From NCBI GenBank assembly GCA_965231815.1, contig OZ246890.1, positions 3,100,001 through 3,164,000 on the forward strand: a DNA stretch of 64,000 nt. The letters are read 5' to 3'. Within the stretch, counting starts at the first letter, position 1; each line of letters starts with the position of its first letter. Source of the stretch: JAPPFW01 sp965231815. GTDB lineage: Bacteria; Actinomycetota; Acidimicrobiia; Spongiisociales; Spongiisociaceae. A program made the translations under genes and the position numbers. Shown here one piece after another: positions 48,741 to 57,106 of this stretch. The notes beneath the pieces are model-generated. The model did no database searches and was not told where the DNA came from. It worked only from the letters and a program-made list of their open reading frames with translations.

Positions 48741-49042
48741 GGGGCGGCCTTGGAGCGTGAGGCTATCCAGATGATCCCAGAGGCCAGAATCAGCGCCGAC
48801 ACCGCGCCGATCAGGTACGCGAATGCGCTCCACAGCATCGAGGCGGGTAATAGGTCCAGGACCAAGCGAACCAAGGCGACGGTCAGCAGTATCAATCCTG
48901 CTGCAAAAAACACTCCGCCGAGCAGGCTATATCCGGCATACCGGGCAGTGCGGCGCAGCGGGGCCACGGCCTCCTGTTCAAGGTACCGTTTCGACAACTC
49001 GAACAGTTCGGTGACCAGTTGGGGTATCTCGCCTGTTTTCAT
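48737..49042 (-). CDS. Holin-X/DUF1469-like membrane protein
   Basis: This 101-residue protein has an N-terminal amphipathic helix (IPQLVTELFELSKRYLEQEA) and two membrane spans (YSLLGGVFFAAGLILLTVAL and FAYLIGAVSALILASGIIWI). This matches the phage-holin-family / DUF1469 small proteins widespread in Actinomycetota, whose role is undefined and usually not phage related. It is paired with the 63-residue protein downstream. Confidence 0.75.
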   Translation of the reverse strand: MKTGEIPQLVTELFELSKRYLEQEAVAPLRRTARYAGYSLLGGVFFAAGLILLTVALVRLVLDLLPASMLWSAFAYLIGAVSALILASGIIWIASRSKAAP

Positions 49043-49139
49043 CGAACCCCATGAGAGTGAGGCAATAGGAACATCCGGGATTCTAGCTGCCCGGTGGGGT
49101 TACGTTCGTGTCGCTCGGCGTGATCCATGTGCTCTCGGG

Positions 49140-50426
49140 TCAGAGGTTAGGTGTCTCGAACAGGATACCTCCGAACAGCAGGTAGGCCACCAGGAGGGTC
49201 CAGACGATGTTGGCGCCCTGCGCAAGCAGGAAAGCCATGGCAGGGCGGCCCCGATCCATCGAAACCAGATCGCGGAAGCGAGTCTCGAGCCCGATACAGA
49301 CGAAGGCGAGGGCGAACCACCACGTTCGCAGTTCTTTCATCAGCGCGGCGGTCTGAGCGACGGTCTCCGGGTTGACAATGAACGAGAACAGGATGGATGT
49401 CCCCATGAAGCCCAGTACGAACTTGGGAAAGCGGCGCCAGACGACCGAGACGGAGGGTCGGTCTCCTGCCCGGTTGCCGCGCAACGCCCACCACAGCGAT
49501 ATTGCGAACGCCGCGAGGCCCAACAAGGCATTCTGGGAGAACTTGACGATGACAGCCGCATTGAGCGCCGACTCCCCGAGTATCTCCCCAGCCGCCACAA
49601 CCGCACCGGAAGTGTCGATGGTTCCCCCCATCCAGGCGCCTCCCACGACCGACGGCATCCGGAACCGTTCCACAACCCAGGGCATGACGATGGTCATAGG
49701 TACCGCGACGATCAGAACCAGCGAGGTCACGTACGAGAGCCGCTTGCGGTCGCCGGAGACGGCGCCACAGGTGGCGATGGCCGCCGATACGCCGCAGATC
49801 GAAACCGCTGAGGCCAGCATGGCCGAGAATTCGTCGTCAAGCCTCATACGGCGGGAGATCCAGAAGCACAGGTACCAGACCGCCAAGATCACGAGGAGCG
49901 CTTGGGCCAGGCCGAGCAGCCCGGAACGGAGGATCTCACCGAAGAGAACGTTCGTTCCGAGTATGACCAGGCCTGTCTTGATGTAGAACTCGGTCCTTAC
50001 GCCTTCGCTAACGTCGGTGGGAAGGGCTACAGAGTTTGAGATCAGCATTCCTAGGCATAGGGCAACGATCACATAGGTGATCCCCCATCCCTGCACCACG
50101 GTGTGGCCGGCCACCACCCGTGCGCTCCAGGCGAGCACGAAGATCACCGGGAAGGCAACCAGAAATAGCCCCACATCGCGGCCCATCAAGCGCATGGCTG
50201 CTGCGGACAGCACCATCAGAAGGAAACCTAGGACAGCGGCAAACCCCAAAGTCCCCAACCAGGAGACCCCGCCCGTCAGGGTCGGACCCCACGAGAAGAC
50301 GGGTATCGGGGGTCGAATGCCGACCAGGACGAGCAGGATCAACGCCCCGCCCGTCCACACCGCTACCCAGTCCTCGGAACGTATGTTGGAGGATCTGCGG
50401 GAGTCGTCGGCGCTCCGGTCGCTCAC
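49140..50426 (-). CDS. YeiH-type putative sulfate exporter family transporter
   Basis: This 428-residue protein has about ten to eleven membrane helices. Family hallmarks are TGLVILGTNVLFGEILRSG, AVSICGVSAAIATCGAVSG and WMGGTIDTSGAVVAAGEILG. The group (Cons_hypoth698, PSE) is predicted to move sulfate or related anions; substrate specificity is not established. The N-terminal 20 residues are polar. It stands alone, 46 bases downstream of arfB on the same strand. Confidence 0.88.
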   Translation of the reverse strand: MSDRSADDSRRSSNIRSEDWVAVWTGGALILLVLVGIRPPIPVFSWGPTLTGGVSWLGTLGFAAVLGFLLMVLSAAAMRLMGRDVGLFLVAFPVIFVLAWSARVVAGHTVVQGWGITYVIVALCLGMLISNSVALPTDVSEGVRTEFYIKTGLVILGTNVLFGEILRSGLLGLAQALLVILAVWYLCFWISRRMRLDDEFSAMLASAVSICGVSAAIATCGAVSGDRKRLSYVTSLVLIVAVPMTIVMPWVVERFRMPSVVGGAWMGGTIDTSGAVVAAGEILGESALNAAVIVKFSQNALLGLAAFAISLWWALRGNRAGDRPSVSVVWRRFPKFVLGFMGTSILFSFIVNPETVAQTAALMKELRTWWFALAFVCIGLETRFRDLVSMDRGRPAMAFLLAQGANIVWTLLVAYLLFGGILFETPNL

Positions 50427-50472
50427 CCCCCAAGCATACGCCGCTCACTCCGACCGGCCCGGATAAGGGAGG

Positions 50473-50913
50473 CTATTCGAGTTCCGGAGGTCGTCTGAGC
50501 TTTTTAGTCCGTGACCGTCGTCGCTTGGATTCGAGTCGTCGTTCGCGGGCCGCCCGGGATGGCTTGACTCGCTTCCTGCCCGGTGGCTCAGGTCTTAGAG
50601 CGTCATCAAGCAGGGCCCGCAGCCGTTGCTTGGCGACCTGGCGGTTTCTCCACTGGGATCGGTGGTCATCCACTACCACTCTGATCGCTCCCGAACGTAT
50701 CCTTCCGTGGAGGCGCCGATGGATTCGGCCCTTCTCGTGTTCGGAGAGGGCCGCCGATCTCAGGATGGAAAACGTCAGCCCCACCCGGGTGTTGGATCGG
50801 TTGGCGTGCTGCCCTCCCGGCCCGGATGTGGGTCCGAAGTCCCAACGAAGCTCGCCCCCCGGGATGATCGGTCCCCGGTTGAGAACGAGGTCTCGTTTCG
50901 ATCTTTGCGCCAT
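50473..50913 (-). CDS. arfB: Peptidyl-tRNA hydrolase ArfB (ribosome rescue)
   Basis: This 146-residue release-factor-like protein has the catalytic GGQ loop in FGPTSGPGGQHANRSNTRVG (residues 27-46) and a long basic C-terminal tail (KRVKPSRAARERRLESKRRR) that inserts into the empty mRNA channel of stalled ribosomes. The ATG at 50913 gives the expected N-terminus; the frame continues upstream only as a shadow of menA. It is divergent from menA, with the two start codons about 20 bases apart. Confidence 0.93.
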   Translation of the reverse strand: MAQRSKRDLVLNRGPIIPGGELRWDFGPTSGPGGQHANRSNTRVGLTFSILRSAALSEHEKGRIHRRLHGRIRSGAIRVVVDDHRSQWRNRQVAKQRLRALLDDALRPEPPGRKRVKPSRAARERRLESKRRRSRTKKLRRPPELE

Positions 50914-50932
50914 GTTGAACGAAACTAGTCGG

Positions 50933-51826
50933 ATGAACCCCCGTAGTCCGAACCCCTGGATTCTGGCCGCTCGTCCCCGCACCCTTTGGGCGGCGGTAGC
51001 TCCCGTGCTTGTAGGATCCGGGCTGGCCGCCGGGAGCGGAGTGTTCCGGATCGACGCTATGGCGGCCGCGTTGATCTGTGCGCTCAGCTTCCAGGTGGCG
51101 GCCAACTTCGCTAATGACGTTTCCGACGCGCGGCGGGGGGCCGACTCGGAGACCCGTATCGGTCCGACCCGCGCAGTGGCAACCGGTCTGCTCACGTCCC
51201 GGCAGGTGTGGGCCGGGGTTTGGGTCATGTTCGCGATGGCCGCGGCCTGTGGCCTCTACATAGCCTCGATAACCAGTTGGGCGGTTATAGGTGTGGGCGC
51301 GATCGCGATCATGGCCACGGTGACCTACACGGGTGGGCCTTCCCCGTATGGCTACCGAGGCCTTGGAGAGGTATCGGTGTTCGTCTTCTTCGGTCTCGTC
51401 GCCTCGGTTGGCGCCCGCTACGCCCACGACGGAACCGCTCCGCTAGAGGCCTGGCTACTGGCCATACCGGTCGGGTTCACGGCGACCGCCATCCTGGTGG
51501 CCAACAACGTGCGAGATATCGAGACGGATTCGGTGGCCGGCAAGAGAACGCTGGCGGTTATGCTCGGGCCGGATCGGGCTCGGCTTATGTACGTGCTGCT
51601 GGTGATCTGCACCTTCGCCCTGGTAGCCGTGACCGCGGCTCTCGGCCTGGTTCCCCGGTGGAGTGCCTTGGCCCTCATCGCGATTCCTGCGGCGGTTCCC
51701 CTGATCAGGGCGATACGGTTGGCAACTGACGGCCCGGCCCTCATCAGGGTGCTGGAAGGAACGGCTCGCCTCCATCTGGCTATAGGCGTCGGTCTGGCCG
51801 TGGGGGCTTCCTTAGGACAGTACTGA
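50933..51826 (+). CDS. menA: 1,4-dihydroxy-2-naphthoate polyprenyltransferase
   Basis: This 297-residue UbiA-family membrane enzyme attaches the prenyl tail in menaquinone synthesis. Visible are PWILAARPRTLWAAVAPVLVG, the first Asp-rich motif FANDVSDARRGADSETRIGP (NDxxD), YTGGPSPYGYRGLGEVSVFV, the second motif NNVRDIETDSVAGKRTLAVM, and about eight membrane helices. The frame is open upstream; an in-frame ATG at 50912 forms the complement of the arfB start (CATG). I prefer 50933, which fits homologues, but neither has a clear ribosome binding site. Confidence 0.93.
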   Translation: MNPRSPNPWILAARPRTLWAAVAPVLVGSGLAAGSGVFRIDAMAAALICALSFQVAANFANDVSDARRGADSETRIGPTRAVATGLLTSRQVWAGVWVMFAMAAACGLYIASITSWAVIGVGAIAIMATVTYTGGPSPYGYRGLGEVSVFVFFGLVASVGARYAHDGTAPLEAWLLAIPVGFTATAILVANNVRDIETDSVAGKRTLAVMLGPDRARLMYVLLVICTFALVAVTAALGLVPRWSALALIAIPAAVPLIRAIRLATDGPALIRVLEGTARLHLAIGVGLAVGASLGQY

Positions 51827-51955
51827 AAACGGGCTTTTGGTTGGTCTCGCGAGAGTTCCTCGGCGCCGACCGTGAAACTTCAACCGTACTACTGAAGCTG
51901 GAGACGTGACCCGAACTAACGTAACACACGATTTACTAACTAGCGACCGGCAACT

Positions 51956-52161
51956 AACCATGATTATTCAGGTTTCCCACACACCGAGGCGTGTAACGCC
52001 AGTTCAACCCGAGTATCGGGAGAAACCCACCTTTCACCCGACAGGTGAGTCTCTACGCCGGACCGGGATGGGAAACGCCGATAGCTGTATTTCCTGGTCA
52101 GGGCGCGAATATGATCTACCCCATTCATCCTCCAAACCCCCATCCATGAATAATCGGGGTT
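51956..52161 (-). repeat. Family-1 inverted-repeat element, full copy (inverted orientation), flanked by TA
   Basis: This 206-base copy has TA outside both ends (CTAACCATGATTATTCAGG on one side and CATGAATAATCGGGGTTA on the other). It lies 12 bases after the stop of the alpha/beta hydrolase gene. In this copy one frame on the minus strand stays open from one terminal repeat to the other. Confidence 0.85.
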
Positions 52162-52173
52162 AAACACCAGGTG

Positions 52174-52995
52174 TCAAGCGACGGTGAGGCGCCTCAGGAA
52201 ATCCACGACCTCGGAGGCAACCCGGTCAGGGTTCTCCATTACCACCATATGTGTGTCTCCGGTCAGGTAAGAGGTGGTGGAGTTCGGGATCCTGCCTTCC
52301 AAGGACCGGATCGGATCTTCCAATTCTCCCGAATAATCGGATACCAGCAACCGGACCGGGCTCCCGAACTCGTCGAGGCGATCGAACATTTCGGTATCGG
52401 TCCCGGCGGCGAACACGGCGGCTTCTGTTTCCGGTTGGCATGCCAGAGTGACGCCGGTCGGATGTTCTTTGAAGGCGCCTTCGAGGTAGCCGTCGAACGC
52501 TTCGGGGTGCCAACGCCGGAAAAAGGGCTTGGCGCGGTAGGAGGCAGAGGCTGCCCCTCGCGATGGAAACAAAGGACGCCGCCCGGCAGCTTGTAGAGCC
52601 AGCGGGAAGTCACGGGATTGTCGGTATGGCGGCGGGATGATGACCGGTTCCACCAGGACCATGCCGCTCAGGCGCCCCGGCGCCAGGATATCGAGCATGG
52701 CTACCGCGGTTCCTCCCATCGAGTGGCCGATGCCGACCACCGATCCCGGAAAGGAAAGTCGACCTACCAGATCGACCAGGTCCTGCCCGAACGTCCACCA
52801 AGTGACCGGTACGTCGAGCGGCCCGCCGGATCCATGACCTCTTGAGTCAACCGCGAGGACCGTTGCTCCTACTCCCCTTTTCCGCAGGCAGGAGACAACG
52901 GGTCGCCATACCTCTTTGCAGAACCCGGTTGCGTGGGCGAGCAACAGGAGAAGGTCAGACGATCCTTCGTACCATTCGACGGCCGGGTCTTTCAC
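52174..52995 (-). CDS. Alpha/beta hydrolase
   Basis: This 273-residue protein has the alpha/beta hydrolase core: oxyanion HATGFCKEVW, DSRGHGSGG, nucleophile elbow VVGIGHSMGGTAVAM (Ser at about residue 92), acid in LLVSDYSGELED and the catalytic His in TGDTHMVVMENP. It is related to esterases and haloperoxidase-like hydrolases; the substrate is unknown. It stands alone between a family-1 repeat and aceE. Confidence 0.88.
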   Translation of the reverse strand: MKDPAVEWYEGSSDLLLLLAHATGFCKEVWRPVVSCLRKRGVGATVLAVDSRGHGSGGPLDVPVTWWTFGQDLVDLVGRLSFPGSVVGIGHSMGGTAVAMLDILAPGRLSGMVLVEPVIIPPPYRQSRDFPLALQAAGRRPLFPSRGAASASYRAKPFFRRWHPEAFDGYLEGAFKEHPTGVTLACQPETEAAVFAAGTDTEMFDRLDEFGSPVRLLVSDYSGELEDPIRSLEGRIPNSTTSYLTGDTHMVVMENPDRVASEVVDFLRRLTVA

Positions 52996-53076
52996 CCGCT
53001 GTCAACCGATGGACGGTGGCGGGCGGTAGGAGAACCCGGGAACCGCATCGACTTGGCTGACCGGCGTACCGGTCGG

Positions 53077-55776
53077 TTAGGCATCGGCACACCAAGGCTC
53101 GACGATGCCCGGTCGGATGCGGTAGCGGTCGATGGCTGAGGTGACTAACTCCGTCTCCACCCTCCCGCTCCGCGCCAGCGCGGACAGAACTGCCACGACG
53201 ATGTGCTCGCCGTCCACCTCAAAGAACCGTCGCAACGCCTCACGAGTATCTGAACGACCGAACCCATCGGTTCCCAATGAAGTGTACGGATGGGGAATCC
53301 AGCGGGACACTTGATCGGGGACGGCTCTCATGTAGTCGGTGACCGCTACCACGGGCCCGTCCACCTCTCGCAGTTGGTTCGTGATCCGGGGCTGGCGGGG
53401 GGCCGCGTCGGGATGGAGACGATTCCACCGTTCAACCCGCAGTGCCTCGTCGCGCAGCACGCCGTAGGATGTGACGCTCCAAAGCTCGGCGCCAACCCCA
53501 TACCGTTCGGCCAACTCGTCCCTAGCCCACCGGGCTGCCGTATGGCTGGGACCGGAAAACAGGATGGCCGCCCGTTCGGATGTACCGTAGACCGGACCCG
53601 CGAACCGGTACATACCATCGACAATTGCTTTTCTGACGTTCTCCGGAATCGGCGGTTGAGGATATGTTTCATTATATATAGTTATATAGAAGATAATATC
53701 ATCATGATTAACACACATCCGGTGTAGTCCGTGCTGGATTATCGCGGCGAGCTCGTAAGCGAAGGCAGGGTCATAGGAGACGACTCCTGGATTGGTGGAG
53801 GCGAGAACGAGGCTGTGCCCGTCCTGATGTTGCAGCCCCTCCCCCTCCAGCGTTGTTCGACCGGCGGTACCCCCCATCAGGAAGCCACGGGCTCTGGCGT
53901 CGGCGGCTTGCCATACCAAGTCTCCTACCCGCTGGAACCCGAACATCGAATAGAAGGTGAAGAACGGAACGGTTTGTACGCCCCGGTCCGCATACGAAGT
54001 GCCGGAAGCGATAAAGCTGCACATCGAACCCGCTTCGGTGATTCCCTCCTCCAGTATCTGACCGTCCTGGGATTCCTTGTAGGAGAGCAACATTTCCGCA
54101 TCGATGGGCTCATATTTCTGGCCGGCGGACGCGTAGATCTTCAATTCCCGGAAGAGACCGTCCATCCCGAAGGTACGGGCTTCGTCAGGTACGATCGGAA
54201 CCAGTCTATCCCCGAAGTTCTTGTCTCTCGCCAGGCTCCTCAGCAGCCGAACATAGGCCATGGTGGTTGAAACGGGGAAGGACCCGGTCCCTTGGTGGAA
54301 CTCGTCGTAAATGGCAGGATCGGGGAGCGTGATGTGGCGCTTCACCTGGACCGTTCGGCTGGGGAGGGCGCCTTCGAGAGCCTTTCGCCGGTCCATCATG
54401 TACTGGTATTCGGGAGTATCGACGGCAAAGCGACAATAAGGAAGCTCTTGTCCGTCCTCCAGCAACCCGGCCGGTATATCATCCTGCAGGCTGAGCCGGA
54501 GCCTGAGCAGGCGGAATTGCTCGTTGGACATCTTCTTGATCTGGTGGGTGGCGTTGCGGCCCTCGATATCGGGGCCGAGGGTCCAACCCTTTATGGTCTT
54601 GGCGAGGATTACCGTCGGTGCCCCGACCTGTTCCGTGGCCGCCTTATAGGCGGCGTACAGTTTCTTGTAGTCGTGGCCGCCTCTCGGAAGTTTCTCGAGA
54701 TGGCGGTCGGTTAGATGACCCACCATCCCGCGGAGCCGCGGGTCGGGTCCGAAGAACTTCTCCCTGATTTCGGAACCAGGCGCCACCTGCAGTCGCTGGT
54801 ACTCGCCGTCAACGGTGGCGTTCATACGCTGGACGAGCACTCCATCGACATCCCGGGCCAGCAATTCATCCCAGCCCCAACCCCAGATGACCTTGATCAC
54901 GTTCCAACCGGCGCCACGGAAGACCGCCTCCAGTTCTTGGATGATCTTGCCGTTGCCTCGGACCGGACCATCAAGACGTTGGAGGTTGCAGTTGACCACC
55001 CAGATCAGGTTGTCGAGTTGTTCGCGGGCTGCGAGCGAGATCGAACCGAGCGTTTCCGGCTCATCGCATTCCCCGTCACCGACGAAACACCAGACCCTTG
55101 ACTCGCTGGTGTCGTCCAGATGCCGGTTGTGAAGGTATCGGTTGAAACGAGCTTGGTATATAGAGGAGATCGGTCCGAGACCCATCGAGACGGTCGGATA
55201 CTCCCAGAAATCAGGCATGAGGCGCGGGTGAGGATACGACGACAGGCCATTGTCGGACAGTTCCCGACGGAAGTTGTCGAGGTGTTCTCGGTCGAGGCGG
55301 CGCTCAAGGAAGGCTCTGGCATAAATACCCGGCGCGGCGTGGCCCTGGATGTACACATGATCGCCCGGAGTGCCACTTGCTTTACCGCGGAAAAAGTGAT
55401 TGAACCCGACCTCGTACTGCGCTGCGGAGGAGGCGAACGTGGAAAGATGCCCTCCGATACCTTCCGCCTCCATGTTGGCCTTGACGACCATCACGGCTGC
55501 GTTCCACCTGATGAAACGCCGGATGCGTTTCTCCAGGAACTCGTCTCCCGGGAACCAGGCCTGTTCTTCGGCCGGAATGGTGTTCACGTAAGGAGTGGAG
55601 ACGGTGGCGGGATAACCGATCTGGAGTTGACGGGCCCGCTGCAAGAGGGAGCGAATGATGAAGTTCGCCCGGGGCTTGCCCCGCTCGTTGACTACCCACT
55701 CGAGCGAATCGAGCCACTCCTGGGTCTCTTCGGGATCGATGTCAGGGAGCTGGTTGAAGAACCCGTCGATCATCAC
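53077..55776 (-). CDS. aceE: Pyruvate dehydrogenase E1 component, homodimeric type
   Basis: This 899-residue thiamine diphosphate enzyme decarboxylates pyruvate and acetylates the lipoyl E2. It aligns along its whole length with E. coli AceE: YVNTIPAEEQAWFPGDEFLE, GHLSTFASSAAQYEVGFNHF, the thiamine motif VGDGECDEPE with NCNLQRLDGPVRGNGKI, PDEARTFGMDGLFRELKIYA and LGTDGFGRSDTREALRRFFE. A strong AAAGGAGG site (55786-55793) lies nine bases before a GTG at 55776 and 12 before the next codon, ATG 55773; I chose the GTG. No E2 or E3 gene is nearby. A short AT-rich patch with ATA codons lies at about 53665-53705. Confidence 0.96.
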   Translation of the reverse strand: MMIDGFFNQLPDIDPEETQEWLDSLEWVVNERGKPRANFIIRSLLQRARQLQIGYPATVSTPYVNTIPAEEQAWFPGDEFLEKRIRRFIRWNAAVMVVKANMEAEGIGGHLSTFASSAAQYEVGFNHFFRGKASGTPGDHVYIQGHAAPGIYARAFLERRLDREHLDNFRRELSDNGLSSYPHPRLMPDFWEYPTVSMGLGPISSIYQARFNRYLHNRHLDDTSESRVWCFVGDGECDEPETLGSISLAAREQLDNLIWVVNCNLQRLDGPVRGNGKIIQELEAVFRGAGWNVIKVIWGWGWDELLARDVDGVLVQRMNATVDGEYQRLQVAPGSEIREKFFGPDPRLRGMVGHLTDRHLEKLPRGGHDYKKLYAAYKAATEQVGAPTVILAKTIKGWTLGPDIEGRNATHQIKKMSNEQFRLLRLRLSLQDDIPAGLLEDGQELPYCRFAVDTPEYQYMMDRRKALEGALPSRTVQVKRHITLPDPAIYDEFHQGTGSFPVSTTMAYVRLLRSLARDKNFGDRLVPIVPDEARTFGMDGLFRELKIYASAGQKYEPIDAEMLLSYKESQDGQILEEGITEAGSMCSFIASGTSYADRGVQTVPFFTFYSMFGFQRVGDLVWQAADARARGFLMGGTAGRTTLEGEGLQHQDGHSLVLASTNPGVVSYDPAFAYELAAIIQHGLHRMCVNHDDIIFYITIYNETYPQPPIPENVRKAIVDGMYRFAGPVYGTSERAAILFSGPSHTAARWARDELAERYGVGAELWSVTSYGVLRDEALRVERWNRLHPDAAPRQPRITNQLREVDGPVVAVTDYMRAVPDQVSRWIPHPYTSLGTDGFGRSDTREALRRFFEVDGEHIVVAVLSALARSGRVETELVTSAIDRYRIRPGIVEPWCADA

Positions 55777-55909
55777 GGGACAACGCCTCCTTTGAATGTT
55801 GCTGCCCTCTAACTCTATCCTTTCCGTCGGATGATTATGGCATCGATATCCCCCCGACCTGTGGAACGGTGAGCTGGGTGGAAACGCTTCACGCAGATAG
55901 CGGTCAACC

Positions 55910-57079
55910 ATGAGCATCTGGCCTCTGGATCCTTCCGTAAGCCATCTAAACCATGGTTCATTCGGAGCTACTCCGGTACGGGTTCTGGAGGCTCAGCAGC
56001 GCCTGCGGGATCTGATGGAGGCGAACCCGACCCGCTTCATGCTCGACCACTACCAGCCTGCCCTGGATGCGGCGCGACGCCGAGTCGCCGACTTTGTGGG
56101 AGCCGATCCGGCCGGGTTGGCGTTCGTGAACAATGCAACCTCGGGAGTGAATGCGGTCCTGCATTCCCTTGAGCCCACTCTGCGGGCCGGAGATGAGCTG
56201 CTGATCACCAATCACGGTTATAACGCCTGCAACAACGCGGTCGCCGTTTGCGCGGCTCGGTCCGGCGCCCGCCTTGTCACCGCCTCCTTCCCCTTTCCCA
56301 TCAGCGAGGCTCGTCAGGCAACGGAGGCGATTCTCGACAGGGTTACGACCCGCACCCGCCTGCTGCTGATCGACGCGGTAACCTCTCCCACCGCCCTCGT
56401 ATTGCCGGTTCGGGAACTGGTATCCGCTCTGGAACCGGAGGTTGAGGTTCTGGTGGATGCAGCCCACGCCCCGGGGATGATCGACCTCGATGTTTCGAAT
56501 CTCGGCGCCTCCTATGTCGTTGCCAACTGTCACAAGTGGATGTGCTCTCCGAAGGGGGCCGGGTTCCTGTACGTGCGGGAAGAACACCGTCCGAAGATCT
56601 ATCCGGCGGTGATCAGCCATGGTTACAACAAAGGATGGCCCTCCACAGGAGGGCATATCCATGCGCAGTTCGATTGGACCGGTACCGACGATCCGACCGC
56701 TTGGTTAACCGTCCCGGATGCGCTCGATGCCGTGGGAGCGCTCCAGCCGGATGGATGGGATGGGGTCCGGCGTACCAACCGAAGCCTGTGCCTGGCGGCT
56801 CGCGATCTGCTGCTTGCTGCGCTTGATCTGGACGAGCCCGCTCCTGAGACGATGATCGGAGCGATTGCGTCGGTGCCGCTCCCGCCGTCGGAGGGTTCGG
56901 GGAGCGGGATATTCGATCCTCTAATGGTCGACCTCAGAGATCGGTGGGATATCGAATCCATCGTCTTCAACTGGCCCGGACCCGCCGGCCGGTTGCTCAG
57001 GATTTCGGCCCACCAGTACAACCGGATCGAGGAGTTCGAGCGGCTGGCTCAGGCCCTCCGAACTGAACTTGCCCGGTGA
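55910..57079 (+). CDS. Class V aminotransferase (isopenicillin-N-epimerase-like)
   Basis: This 389-residue PLP enzyme has HLNHGSFGATPVRVLEAQQR at the N-terminus, FVNNATSGVNAVL (cofactor phosphate loop), DAAHAPGMIDLD (Asp stacking on PLP) and VANCHKWMCSPKGAGFLYV with the Schiff-base Lys (about residue 206). The group includes isopenicillin N epimerases, cysteine desulfurases and EgtE-like lyases. The motif set is nearest CefD-like proteins, but no beta-lactam genes are present, so the reaction is open. It is divergent from aceE and convergent with the PIG-L gene. Confidence 0.85.
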   Translation: MSIWPLDPSVSHLNHGSFGATPVRVLEAQQRLRDLMEANPTRFMLDHYQPALDAARRRVADFVGADPAGLAFVNNATSGVNAVLHSLEPTLRAGDELLITNHGYNACNNAVAVCAARSGARLVTASFPFPISEARQATEAILDRVTTRTRLLLIDAVTSPTALVLPVRELVSALEPEVEVLVDAAHAPGMIDLDVSNLGASYVVANCHKWMCSPKGAGFLYVREEHRPKIYPAVISHGYNKGWPSTGGHIHAQFDWTGTDDPTAWLTVPDALDAVGALQPDGWDGVRRTNRSLCLAARDLLLAALDLDEPAPETMIGAIASVPLPPSEGSGSGIFDPLMVDLRDRWDIESIVFNWPGPAGRLLRISAHQYNRIEEFERLAQALRTELAR

Positions 57080-57106
57080 TCGGAGCCGTGCATAGACGGG
57101 TGATGA

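Noticed and set aside
50120..50932. Extension of menA far upstream on the plus strand
   Set aside because: The extra 270 residues are Arg- and Ser-rich shadow sequence antisense to arfB and the exporter gene; UbiA-family similarity starts only at about 50933.
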